In this document: positions 1 to 6,435 of the stretch, one piece after another
How the letters are laid out: every line of letters starts with the position of its first letter
Numbering within the stretch: the stretch's first letter is position 1
Source: Acidobacteriota bacterium
GTDB taxonomy: Bacteria > Acidobacteriota > Blastocatellia > Pyrinomonadales > Pyrinomonadaceae
Assembly (NCBI GenBank): GCA_020853255.1
Contig: JADYZI010000198.1
Coordinates: forward strand, 1 to 9,541
Direction: 5' to 3'
Length of the DNA: 9,541 bases
Notes under the pieces: model-generated
Told to the model about the DNA's origin: nothing
The model's input: the letters and a program-made list of their open reading frames with translations, nothing else
The model's database searches: none
Translations under genes and position numbers: made by a program

Positions 1-2
1 GA

Positions 3-1637
3 CGTGATCAGAAACGATTGAACATCAAGGTCGTCCCGTGGGGCCCGACACAGATCGATGTTGACACCGCTCGACAGCGTGCCGCAGCAAGCGAGGTCGT
101 CCGCCGCGAGCTTAATGGAGCAAACTACCGCGAGGTCGGTTTTGAATACGTTTACGATACGACCGAGACAAAGTCCCAGGCACCTCGCCCGCCAAAAGGC
201 TTCCGAGTGATCTATTACAACTACTCGACCGATATGACGCTGTACGCCGACGGTGATTTTGCCGGCAAGGATCCGATAACGGCGTATTGGACGAACGAGG
301 TTCCCGGCTTAAATGAATCGGAGATATTGGCGGCCTTCCAGGTGCTGGACCAGGATGCCCAATTCCGCGGCCTGCGCGATGCGAAAAAAGCAGCGTACTA
401 TCAGGCGATGCCGCCGACAACGATCATCGACGGCGAACGGCTTATCAATATCGGCGTCGGCGATCCGGCGACGGGTGCGTATAAGATCGTCGGTGTCAGT
501 TTTAAGAACAACAAGGTCGTCAACTACGCCAACGGAGCTCCGCCAACGTCGATCGCCGCGCCGGAATCGTGCGGCGTTGGTGATGCCGGACAGTTGCCGA
601 GCGGTAACGGCGTGGCTGGACAGGCAACCCTGACCGTCAATGACACGGGCGGAAATCCGCTGTGGGAAATGATGGTCGTGCGGCCTTCGTCATCATCGGG
701 CCGCAATTTTGAGCGGTCGGGCCTGGAGGTCCGCGATGTCAAATACAAAGGGAAAATGGTGCTCAAACGCGGCCACGTTCCGATCCTGAACGTCAAATAC
801 GTTACCGGCTGCGGCCCTTACCGCGATTGGCAGTACGAAGAAAATAACTTCAATGCACCGGAAGAAGGAGCGCAGAACCCGGCACCGGGCATCCGCATTC
901 TTGCTCCCGGGCAAGTAGCGACAACGATCGTCAATACCCGCAACGATACTGGGAATTTTCACGGCGTCGCCATCTATACCGCGGACACCGGGAACGGCCA
1001 GGAAGTTGTCCTTGTCAGCGAAATGAGCGCCGGCTGGTACCGTTATTCAATGGAATGGCGGTTTGCAGCCGATGGAACGATCCGCCCGCGTTATGGCTTT
1101 GGATCTATTTCCGATCCATGCGTCTGCATTCAGCGAACACACCACACCTACTGGCGATTTGATTTCGATATCGTAAATCCTGAAAACAAGGTGTTCATGC
1201 TCGACCGCGGCCGAAAATATAGAAAACCGATCGAGACTGAGACTGCGTTCTTCAAAAGCCCGTTGACCAGCCGCAGCGTGCTTATCCAGAACGCGAACGG
1301 TGACGAGGCATATCAACTAGTCCCCGGCTCCAACGACGGCAGAGTTACCGACAACGACGGAAATCTTTTTGACGCCTACGGCGCCGGCGATTTCTGGATA
1401 ATGCGTTTTAAGGGCACGTCGGCCGCTCCCGGTGAACTTGATGACAGCGACGGCCCGCTTTATCCAGGTGCAAATCTTGCTCCGTGGGTAAACGGCGAAT
1501 CGACAACTGGCCAGGACATTGTCGTTTGGTACGCCGGCCATCAAGTGCGTCAGGACGATTCAAGCCGAACCTCAAGGCCGCAGGTGTTGTCGGGAATGCA
1601 CGTCATGGGCCCAACACTGCGGCCAGTGCTCTGGTAG
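3..1637 (+). CDS. Copper-amine-oxidase-fold protein, 5'-truncated, cofactor site degenerate
   Basis: The frame is open to the left edge, so the TTG at 18 is probably internal and the true start lies outside the window. Residues are numbered from that TTG (539 aa). What is visible is an N3-like stretch (about 85-130) followed by the beta-rich catalytic domain (about 215-539). Family-like blocks are LEVRDVKYKG (236-245), WYRYSMEWRF followed by DG (340-353), THHTYWRFDFDI (374-385) and DIVVWYAGH (500-508). Copper amine oxidases oxidise primary amines using a topaquinone made from the Tyr of TxxNY(D/E) and a copper held by HxH plus a distal His. Here Y341 sits in the correct register, but the motif reads SxxWYR, HxH reads HHT (375-377), and the usual base Asp of FD.GEY appears as N279. 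H508 remains. The fold call is reasonably firm; amine oxidase activity is doubtful and it may be a non-catalytic relative. The family is normally 600-750 aa, so 100-200 residues are probably missing upstream. Confidence 0.72.
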   Translation, partial: RDQKRLNIKVVPWGPTQIDVDTARQRAAASEVVRRELNGANYREVGFEYVYDTTETKSQAPRPPKGFRVIYYNYSTDMTLYADGDFAGKDPITAYWTNEVPGLNESEILAAFQVLDQDAQFRGLRDAKKAAYYQAMPPTTIIDGERLINIGVGDPATGAYKIVGVSFKNNKVVNYANGAPPTSIAAPESCGVGDAGQLPSGNGVAGQATLTVNDTGGNPLWEMMVVRPSSSSGRNFERSGLEVRDVKYKGKMVLKRGHVPILNVKYVTGCGPYRDWQYEENNFNAPEEGAQNPAPGIRILAPGQVATTIVNTRNDTGNFHGVAIYTADTGNGQEVVLVSEMSAGWYRYSMEWRFAADGTIRPRYGFGSISDPCVCIQRTHHTYWRFDFDIVNPENKVFMLDRGRKYRKPIETETAFFKSPLTSRSVLIQNANGDEAYQLVPGSNDGRVTDNDGNLFDAYGAGDFWIMRFKGTSAAPGELDDSDGPLYPGANLAPWVNGESTTGQDIVVWYAGHQVRQDDSSRTSRPQVLSGMHVMGPTLRPVLW

Positions 1638-1650
1638 CTCGAACAGAAAC

Positions 1651-1729
1651 TTTTCCAAGTGAACTGGCCATGATTAACTGAAGAGATCATTCTTATTCGG
1701 TTAAAAGTGGCCAGTTCGCGAGTGGAAGG
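1651..1729. repeat. Long imperfect intergenic hairpin upstream of dacB
   Basis: An inverted repeat fills much of the 167-nt gap between the amine-oxidase-like gene and dacB. The core is a perfect 10-bp stem, GAACTGGCCA (1661-1670) against TGGCCAGTTC (1708-1717). Inside it, after a symmetric 3x3 internal loop, TTAAC (1674-1678) pairs with GTTAA (1700-1704), and 1679-1682 pairs with 1696-1699 including one G-U. Outside it, TTTTCCA (1651-1657) pairs with TGGAAGG (1723-1729) with two G-U pairs. That is about 28 pairs around a loop of about 13 nt. No T-tract follows on either strand, so it is not a classical terminator. It could be a folded 5' leader element of dacB, a processing site, or a REP/MITE-like insertion. 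Confidence 0.6.
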
Positions 1730-1793
1730 TTGCGTGCCGTTGCTTTTTCGCATCAAAATTGAAGGAATTCAGATCTGACTCCGACACACATTC

Positions 1794-1800
1794 AGGAGGA
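1794..1800 (+). promoter_or_regulatory. Ribosome binding site of dacB (AGGAGGA), fixes a TTG start
   Basis: AGGAGGA lies 4 nt before the TTG at 1805. No ATG or GTG with a comparable site is nearby in frame, and the peptide starting at this TTG begins with a sound signal sequence, so the TTG start is well supported. Confidence 0.8.
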
Positions 1801-1804
1801 AATT

Positions 1805-3547
1805 TTGCGTAACTACTTGATCTCTCGCTCGCGGTTAGCGGCTGCATCGCTCGCATTCTTAGCGTTCGCAGTTATACCGGCCATACCACAATCGGCAACG
1901 CCTACGCCATTTATCAGGCCGGCCGTAACGGTCACCGACAACCTGGCCGCGAAGCCGACAGCATCGCCGGGACGAAGCCTGAGCGATCTGCAGGCCGATA
2001 TCCGGGCGCGTCTTCAGCGGCCTGAACTTCGCCGCGGGCAGGTGGGCATCAAGATCGTTTCGCTCGCCACCGGCAAGGTCGTATTCGAGGAAAACGCCGA
2101 GAAATATTTCATGCCCGCCTCGAACATGAAGAATTTCACGGTGGCGACAGCACTTGAAAAATTGACGCCGGACTACCGCTTTGCCACAAGCGTTTACGCT
2201 CCCGCAATGCCGGACGTAAGCGGTACGATCAAAGGTGATCTGCGCATCTATGGCCGCGGCGACGTTTCCCTCTCGACGGCCTTTTTCCCAACGGCGGTGG
2301 AATTGGCTGTGGCCGGACGTATTCAGAACGGCACTCCTGCATCAAGCGTCGATGCGGTTTATTACCAAGGCATAGACAAGTTGATCGACAAGATCATGGC
2401 CGCCGGCGTCAAACGCATCGAAGGTTCGATCATCGGTGACGATTCGTATTTCAAAGGCTACGCGATCCCCGGCGGCTGGGAATGGGACGATCTGCAATGG
2501 TATTACGGTGCCGAGGTGAGTTCGCTGCCGATCAACGACAGCGCCGTCGATCTTGAGGTCAAGCCCGGCCCGGTCGGTTATTCGTGCAATGTAAAGCTCA
2601 CGCCGTACAATCCGGTTTATCGCGTAAAAAATCTCTGTACAACTACGCCGGCCGGTACACCGCGAACACTGCGGATAGAAAAAGAACTTGGGCAGAACGT
2701 GCTTACCATTTCGGGCACTCTGCCTGTGGGGAATGGCGGCACGCAGAACTCGATCGGCGTGTCGCGGCCGGCGGAGCTTTTCGCCGCTCTGTTGAAAATG
2801 CGGCTCGAGCAGCGTGGCATTGAGGTCACGGGCCAATATCGCGCAGATAATTCCGCGGCGACCGCGCCGTCACTGGTTGAGATCGCAAAGCTTGAATCGC
2901 CGCCGTTGGCCTTGATCGCCGCGAAGACAATGAAACCGAGCCAGAATATGTACACCGAAACGCTGCTCTGGACGTTGGGCGAAGAGGCAAGAAAGCGACT
3001 GTTCGCACCTGAGCCAGCGGCAACGACCTCCCCATCGCGCGCGTCCAGCCAAACGCGCGGCGCGGCCGCTATCTCGATGCCGCAGGAATCGAGCGCCGAT
3101 CTTGGGCTTGCCGAAGTAAAAAGTTTCTTATCCAGTATCGGCATCGCCCCCGACGGCATTCTTCAGTACGACGGCAGCGGCCTCTCACGCCATAACCTGA
3201 TCACGCCGTCGGCAGTCGTGCAGCTTTATACCTACATGGCAAAGGAGAGCAAGTATTCCCAGGCGTGGCGCGACAGCCTCACCATCGGCGGCGTTGACGG
3301 CACGCTTGCCAACCGGTTCAAGGGAACCGCCGCCCAAAATAACATGCGCGGCAAGACCGGCACGATCGATCAGGTTTCGGCGCTCTCCGGTTATGTTACA
3401 ACTGCCGGCGGTGAACCGCTCGTCGTCTCATTCATAGTCAACGGCGTGCCCACCGGCCGCGACCGTACGAGCATGATGGATGATATCGTCGTAGCACTGG
3501 CAAAATTTAACGGCAAGATAAACGAAACCAATGCAACTCCGCGTTAA
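1805..3547 (+). CDS. dacB: D-alanyl-D-alanine carboxypeptidase/endopeptidase, PBP4 type (peptidase S13)
   Basis: A periplasmic serine D,D-peptidase that removes the terminal D-Ala from stem peptides and may cut D-Ala-mDAP cross-links. All three penicillin-binding motifs are present: SxxK as SNMK (S106, K109), SxN as SQN (379-381) in the S13 context followed by MYTETLL, and KTG (517-519) in GKTGTIDQVSALSGYV. The S13 signature DGSGLSRHN lies upstream of KTG. An N-terminal signal peptide (about 1-30: basic start, hydrophobic core, then PAIPQSA) is followed by a Pro/Thr-rich linker before the domain near residue 57. At 580 aa it is longer than the E. coli protein (about 477 aa). Part of the excess is this linker and part is a low-complexity Ala/Ser/Thr insert at about 401-431. 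The next gene on this strand is separated by a hairpin element, so it is probably transcribed alone. Its function partner in the window is mpl. The call is firm; the precise in vivo activity (carboxypeptidase or endopeptidase) cannot be read from sequence. Confidence 0.95.
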   Translation: MRNYLISRSRLAAASLAFLAFAVIPAIPQSATPTPFIRPAVTVTDNLAAKPTASPGRSLSDLQADIRARLQRPELRRGQVGIKIVSLATGKVVFEENAEKYFMPASNMKNFTVATALEKLTPDYRFATSVYAPAMPDVSGTIKGDLRIYGRGDVSLSTAFFPTAVELAVAGRIQNGTPASSVDAVYYQGIDKLIDKIMAAGVKRIEGSIIGDDSYFKGYAIPGGWEWDDLQWYYGAEVSSLPINDSAVDLEVKPGPVGYSCNVKLTPYNPVYRVKNLCTTTPAGTPRTLRIEKELGQNVLTISGTLPVGNGGTQNSIGVSRPAELFAALLKMRLEQRGIEVTGQYRADNSAATAPSLVEIAKLESPPLALIAAKTMKPSQNMYTETLLWTLGEEARKRLFAPEPAATTSPSRASSQTRGAAAISMPQESSADLGLAEVKSFLSSIGIAPDGILQYDGSGLSRHNLITPSAVVQLYTYMAKESKYSQAWRDSLTIGGVDGTLANRFKGTAAQNNMRGKTGTIDQVSALSGYVTTAGGEPLVVSFIVNGVPTGRDRTSMMDDIVVALAKFNGKINETNATPR

Positions 3548-3562
3548 TGGCGGGTTCTGAAG

Positions 3563-3645
3563 ATTTTGCCCGCGAATTACGCGAATGAACACGAATGATC
3601 ATACTTTTCTTATTTGTGTTGATTCACGTTATTCGCGGGCAAAAT
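3563..3645. repeat. Composite hairpin: perfect 15-bp outer stem plus short internal tandem repeat
   Basis: ATTTTGCCCGCGAAT (3563-3577) is the exact reverse complement of 3631-3645. Pairing continues inward between 3578-3597 and 3611-3630 with three mismatches and two G-U pairs, giving a stem of about 35 positions and a loop of about 13 nt. The left arm is built of a degenerate unit repeated three times, CGCGAAT, CGCGAAT, CACGAAT (starting at 3571, 3580 and 3590), mirrored on the right. It lies between dacB and the lipoprotein gene. No T-tract follows either arm, so it does not look like a standard terminator. Its form suggests a dispersed REP- or MITE-like element, though only one copy is in this window. 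Confidence 0.7.
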
Positions 3646-3697
3646 TTAACTATCTGCTCGTGACATGATTTCTTTCTCTCCCACGCGTTAACGATAT

Positions 3698-4330
3698 ATG
3701 AAAGAACGTCTTCTTACTCTAAGTCTCATTCTGCTAATAGCTCTTGGCTGTAAACTCGGTGCAACCACGGCCCGAAACGGCCCCGCTGCCGAAACACCCA
3801 TTGGCGAAAACGTAGTCGCCAACGCCTTGGCCGAGCCTGAAGCCACGCCTAAACCGGCGCCGCAGGCCAACGCCGTCTGCCCTGACCCAGCCAAACCGTG
3901 TCACCACAAGCAGAAGCATTTTGACGAATGGGAACTCTCCTTCAAAATGCCGGCAAGACTTCCCGTCAATACCGCAATCAAATCCGCACCGTTTTACGCC
4001 GTCATCATGAAAACATATCCGATGGGCGAAGACTGCGACGGCGGCGAATTCATCGAGGCCGCCGAAGCCGACCGCAAACGCGAACAGGCCAGGCAGCTCG
4101 AACGCAAGGTCTTCGCCGCCTACCAATGCCCCAACATGGGCGCCGTCGATTACGAATTCGCAGGCCGTTGGGACGCCAAAAAAGAAAACGTCCTCATCGG
4201 CAACTTCATCGCCATCTACGCCGGTACGACAAAAGCAGAAGGTGAAATGCAATTGCGATCGCTCAGTTCAAAATATCCTCAGGCCCAGCTCAAACAGATG
4301 ACGGCCCTGTACGAACTGATCGTCCAATGA
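3698..4330 (+). CDS. Small hypothetical protein, probable lipoprotein
   Basis: I do not recognise the family. The first 18 residues form a type II-like signal (MKER, then a Leu/Ile-rich core ending IALGC). The putative lipidated Cys18 has Gly at -1 but Ala at -3, so the lipobox is not ideal. Residues 19-60 are a Pro/Ala-rich, low-complexity tether. The mature domain (about 61-210) holds four further Cys: C61 and C68 in a CPDPAKPC segment, C113 in GEDCDGG and C144 in AYQCPNMG. These could form two disulfides in the periplasm. A charged helix (about 119-139, rich in Glu, Arg and Lys) precedes C144, and the C-terminus is probably helical. The ATG has no recognisable Shine-Dalgarno. Its stop lies 9 bp from the stop of a convergent gene. 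Being a real gene is supported by the coherent signal-plus-domain design; its function is unknown. Confidence 0.75.
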   Translation: MKERLLTLSLILLIALGCKLGATTARNGPAAETPIGENVVANALAEPEATPKPAPQANAVCPDPAKPCHHKQKHFDEWELSFKMPARLPVNTAIKSAPFYAVIMKTYPMGEDCDGGEFIEAAEADRKREQARQLERKVFAAYQCPNMGAVDYEFAGRWDAKKENVLIGNFIAIYAGTTKAEGEMQLRSLSSKYPQAQLKQMTALYELIVQ

Positions 4331-4339
4331 GTGCGGACA

Positions 4340-4822
4340 TTAGAACTTAAGCCAGTAAGTATGATTTAGTTTCGCAAACCTGCTGAATCGCGGATCGCCG
4401 TCCGCAAGATTCGGCAGGTAAACCTGCTGAATGCCGCCGGGCCTTCCGAAAAGAGGTGACGTCTGTCCGACCCATGCATACACGGGTGCGGTCAGTTCGA
4501 TCTCAACGACCGATAACTGATAACTTCCCGAAGGAAGGGCAAGATACTGAGCTATGTAGTTTCTTAGAAGCCTGCCGCCGCCGTGCGCGGCGGTGTTAGC
4601 ATCGTTCTTCAGCTCATCAAAGGCCTGCTTAGACATCCACCACAACGCGTCGAAATATTGTCCGGTCGGCAGCCCGATCAATCGGATCAAAACCGTTCCC
4701 CGTTGCAGCAGCAGCTTGCGCGGAGTTCCCTGAAACGAATGCCGCGAGTCGTAACTCGTTTTTCGCGTCGTTCGCCATCTAACTTCGTCAAAACCGAACT
4801 GTTGATTCAAATATTCAGGCAT
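4340..4822 (-). CDS. Hypothetical protein with a TNT-like (NAD glycohydrolase-like) C-terminal half
   Basis: A 160-aa soluble protein with no signal peptide or membrane segment. The segment RGTVLIRLIG followed by GQYF (41-57), a Y..SVVEIEL strand (101-110) and GQTSPLFGRPGGIQQVYLP (119-137) resemble, in order, the conserved blocks of TNT (tuberculosis necrotizing toxin) domains, where GTVLDRFG-like and APxFGQPGGGxQ-like motifs occur and the Gln is functionally important. Here the candidates are R47 and Q133 (or Q132). TNT domains hydrolyse NAD+ and are usually the C-terminal warhead of large secreted toxins; a free-standing copy would be unusual. This is recognition from memory, not a search. 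It lies 118 nt downstream of mpl on the same strand and may be co-transcribed. The ATG at 4822 has no Shine-Dalgarno, and the frame stays open upstream to the stop at 4958-4960, so the N-terminus is uncertain. No immunity gene is evident next to it. Confidence 0.6.
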   Translation of the reverse strand: MPEYLNQQFGFDEVRWRTTRKTSYDSRHSFQGTPRKLLLQRGTVLIRLIGLPTGQYFDALWWMSKQAFDELKNDANTAAHGGGRLLRNYIAQYLALPSGSYQLSVVEIELTAPVYAWVGQTSPLFGRPGGIQQVYLPNLADGDPRFSRFAKLNHTYWLKF

Positions 4823-4940
4823 ATTGAAGTGAATTAGGATGGTGGCCCAAGTGCAATGTTCGCGGACAGTATAAGTTAGTTCCTCTCTTAACTGGAAGCG
4901 CTCGGGCGAAAGTTCATCAGGAGTATCGGGGCAACGAGCC

Positions 4941-6347
4941 TCAGATGTCCAATACGCTTAACAATTTATCGTGAATGCCGCCGAAGCCGCCGTTGGACAT
5001 GATGGCGACGACGTCGCCTGCTTTCATTTCGGGCGTGAGATGTTCGACGATGGCGTCAGCATCCGGGAATGACATTGCGGACTTGCCTTGCAGTTCAATG
5101 TCTTTGACAAGCTCATCGACATCGAGCACCTTGCCGAGTTCACTGGCTTTTGAAGTGTTGTAAACGCCGGCGATGATGACATAGTCCGCGTAGGAAAAGG
5201 CCTTTGAGTACGGCTCTTGAAAAATGGCAAGCCGCGATGACCACGAACGCGGTTCGAATACGGCGATCAGGCGGCGGCCTTCGTATTTCATCCTCAACGC
5301 TTTCAAAGTTTCTTCGACCGCGGTCGGGTGATGGGCAAAATCATCGATGATGGTCACGCCCCGCACTTCGCCGCGTATCTCAACACGGCGTTTGACCGAT
5401 TTGAATGTGTGAAAAGCTTCCTGGATCTTTTCCCTTGGAATTCCCCAGGCATCAGCGGCAATTATGACTGCAAGACAGTTGCGGACGTTGAATTCGCCGA
5501 TCAGGCGTGTCTCGAATTCCGCCCATGAATGGCCGTCCTTGAAGACAGTGAACCGCGTCGTGTCGCTCGAAAAATCAATGTAGCGTGCCTGCCATTTGGC
5601 CTCGTCGTTAAGCCCGAAAGTTTCGACATTCGTGAAGAGCTTGCCGTCCATTTCGGCAAGCACCTCTTGAACAACAGGGGAATCGGTGCCGCAGATCAGC
5701 CGTCCGTTTCCCGGAACAAGGTTCATCAGCCGCGAGAACTGATACTTTATCTCCTGCAGGTCGCGATAGATGTCGGCGTGGTCAAATTCGATATTGTTGA
5801 CGATCGCGATCTCCGGCAGATAGTGCATGAATTTCGGCTTTTTATCGAAATATGCCGTGTCGTATTCGTCGCCTTCGATAACGAAATGATCGCTTTTCGT
5901 GACGCGGAAACTCGCATCGAAATTCTGCACGATGCCGCCGACCAGAAACGAAGGATCAAGCCCGCCGACCTCGCAAACCCACGCGGCAATACTCGTCGTC
6001 GTAGTTTTTCCATGCGTTCCGGCAACAACCAGCGAACGCCGGCCGCGAATAAACTGTTCTTTGACTATCTCAGCCTGCGACCGGTACATGAGTTTCCGGT
6101 TCAGCACCTCTTCAAGCTCCGCGTTTCCGCGGCTGATCGCATTGCCGACAACCGTCACATCCGCCCCGATGTCCGCGTTCTCTGCCTTGTAGCCATTAAG
6201 TATCTTAATTCCCAACGCCTCAAGCTGCGTTGACATCGGCGGATAAACATTCTGGTCCGACCCGGTAACCCTGTGCCCGCCAACCTGAAGCATTCCGGCC
6301 AAACTGGCCATCGCCGTACCGCAAATTCCAATGAGGTGATAGTGCAT
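4941..6347 (-). CDS. mpl: UDP-N-acetylmuramate:L-Ala-gamma-D-Glu-meso-DAP ligase (Mpl)
   Basis: A cytoplasmic Mur-family ligase of murein recycling: with ATP it joins recovered L-Ala-gamma-D-Glu-mDAP tripeptide to UDP-MurNAc, returning it to wall synthesis. The N-terminus, HLIGICGTAMASLAGM then GSDQNVYPPMST (4-40), is characteristic of Mpl; MurC has a Gly-rich GIGGIGM-type loop there. Further motifs are the ATP P-loop GTHGKTTT (110-117), GDEYDTAYFD (159-168), NNIEFDHADIY (184-194), DDFAHHPTAV (335-344), FEPRSWSSR (364-372) and SNGGFGGIH (451-459). At 468 aa it is of normal family length (E. coli about 457) and complete. The ATG has no Shine-Dalgarno, but TAAAAT lies 6 nt before it. It is divergent from the response regulator across 88 bp. 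Mpl implies meso-DAP-type peptidoglycan and fits functionally with the PBP4 nearby. The neighbour on the same strand downstream is the TNT-like orphan. Confidence 0.96.
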   Translation of the reverse strand: MHYHLIGICGTAMASLAGMLQVGGHRVTGSDQNVYPPMSTQLEALGIKILNGYKAENADIGADVTVVGNAISRGNAELEEVLNRKLMYRSQAEIVKEQFIRGRRSLVVAGTHGKTTTTSIAAWVCEVGGLDPSFLVGGIVQNFDASFRVTKSDHFVIEGDEYDTAYFDKKPKFMHYLPEIAIVNNIEFDHADIYRDLQEIKYQFSRLMNLVPGNGRLICGTDSPVVQEVLAEMDGKLFTNVETFGLNDEAKWQARYIDFSSDTTRFTVFKDGHSWAEFETRLIGEFNVRNCLAVIIAADAWGIPREKIQEAFHTFKSVKRRVEIRGEVRGVTIIDDFAHHPTAVEETLKALRMKYEGRRLIAVFEPRSWSSRLAIFQEPYSKAFSYADYVIIAGVYNTSKASELGKVLDVDELVKDIELQGKSAMSFPDADAIVEHLTPEMKAGDVVAIMSNGGFGGIHDKLLSVLDI

Positions 6348-6353
6348 GGCAAG

Positions 6354-6359
6354 ATTTTA
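6354..6359 (-). promoter_or_regulatory. Putative -10 element for leaderless mpl transcript
   Basis: On the minus strand TAAAAT ends 6 nt before the mpl ATG, which would place the transcription start at or near the A of the start codon. There is no Shine-Dalgarno in the gap. No convincing -35 hexamer is seen about 17 nt further upstream, so this is a weak-consensus call resting on position and on the mirrored arrangement at the divergent gene. Confidence 0.4.
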
Positions 6360-6423
6360 TTGCACAGAATGATCTGAACGAAATCGTGGAACAGAATTTA
6401 TCTCGCATTCATCTTAAATGTCG

Positions 6424-6429
6424 TAAAAT
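6424..6429 (+). promoter_or_regulatory. Putative -10 element for leaderless response-regulator transcript
   Basis: TAAAAT ends exactly 6 nt before the ATG at 6436, the same hexamer and spacing as on the mpl side. A start at the A of ATG is the natural prediction. No Shine-Dalgarno is present, and the -35 region (about 6401-6406) is unlike TTGACA. Confidence 0.4.
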
Positions 6430-6435
6430 CGACGT

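Noticed and set aside
2342..3159. Two long minus-strand frames opposite dacB (164 and 180 codons)
   Set aside because: They lie wholly inside a firmly identified S13 gene, show Arg/Ser-rich shadow composition and no motif or ribosome site.
3563..3645. Reading the dacB-downstream hairpin as a bidirectional terminator
   Set aside because: Neither arm is followed by a T-run; the A/T tracts lie within the stem itself. A repeat element is a better description, though weak termination is not excluded.
3734..4252. A 172-codon minus-strand frame opposite the lipoprotein gene
   Set aside because: Rich in Gly, Phe, Val and Asp as expected for a shadow; the plus-strand frame has a signal peptide and coherent domain, so it is the better gene.
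5529..6233. A 234-codon plus-strand frame opposite mpl
   Set aside because: It mirrors the conserved Mpl coding sequence and has no recognisable domain; antisense shadow.
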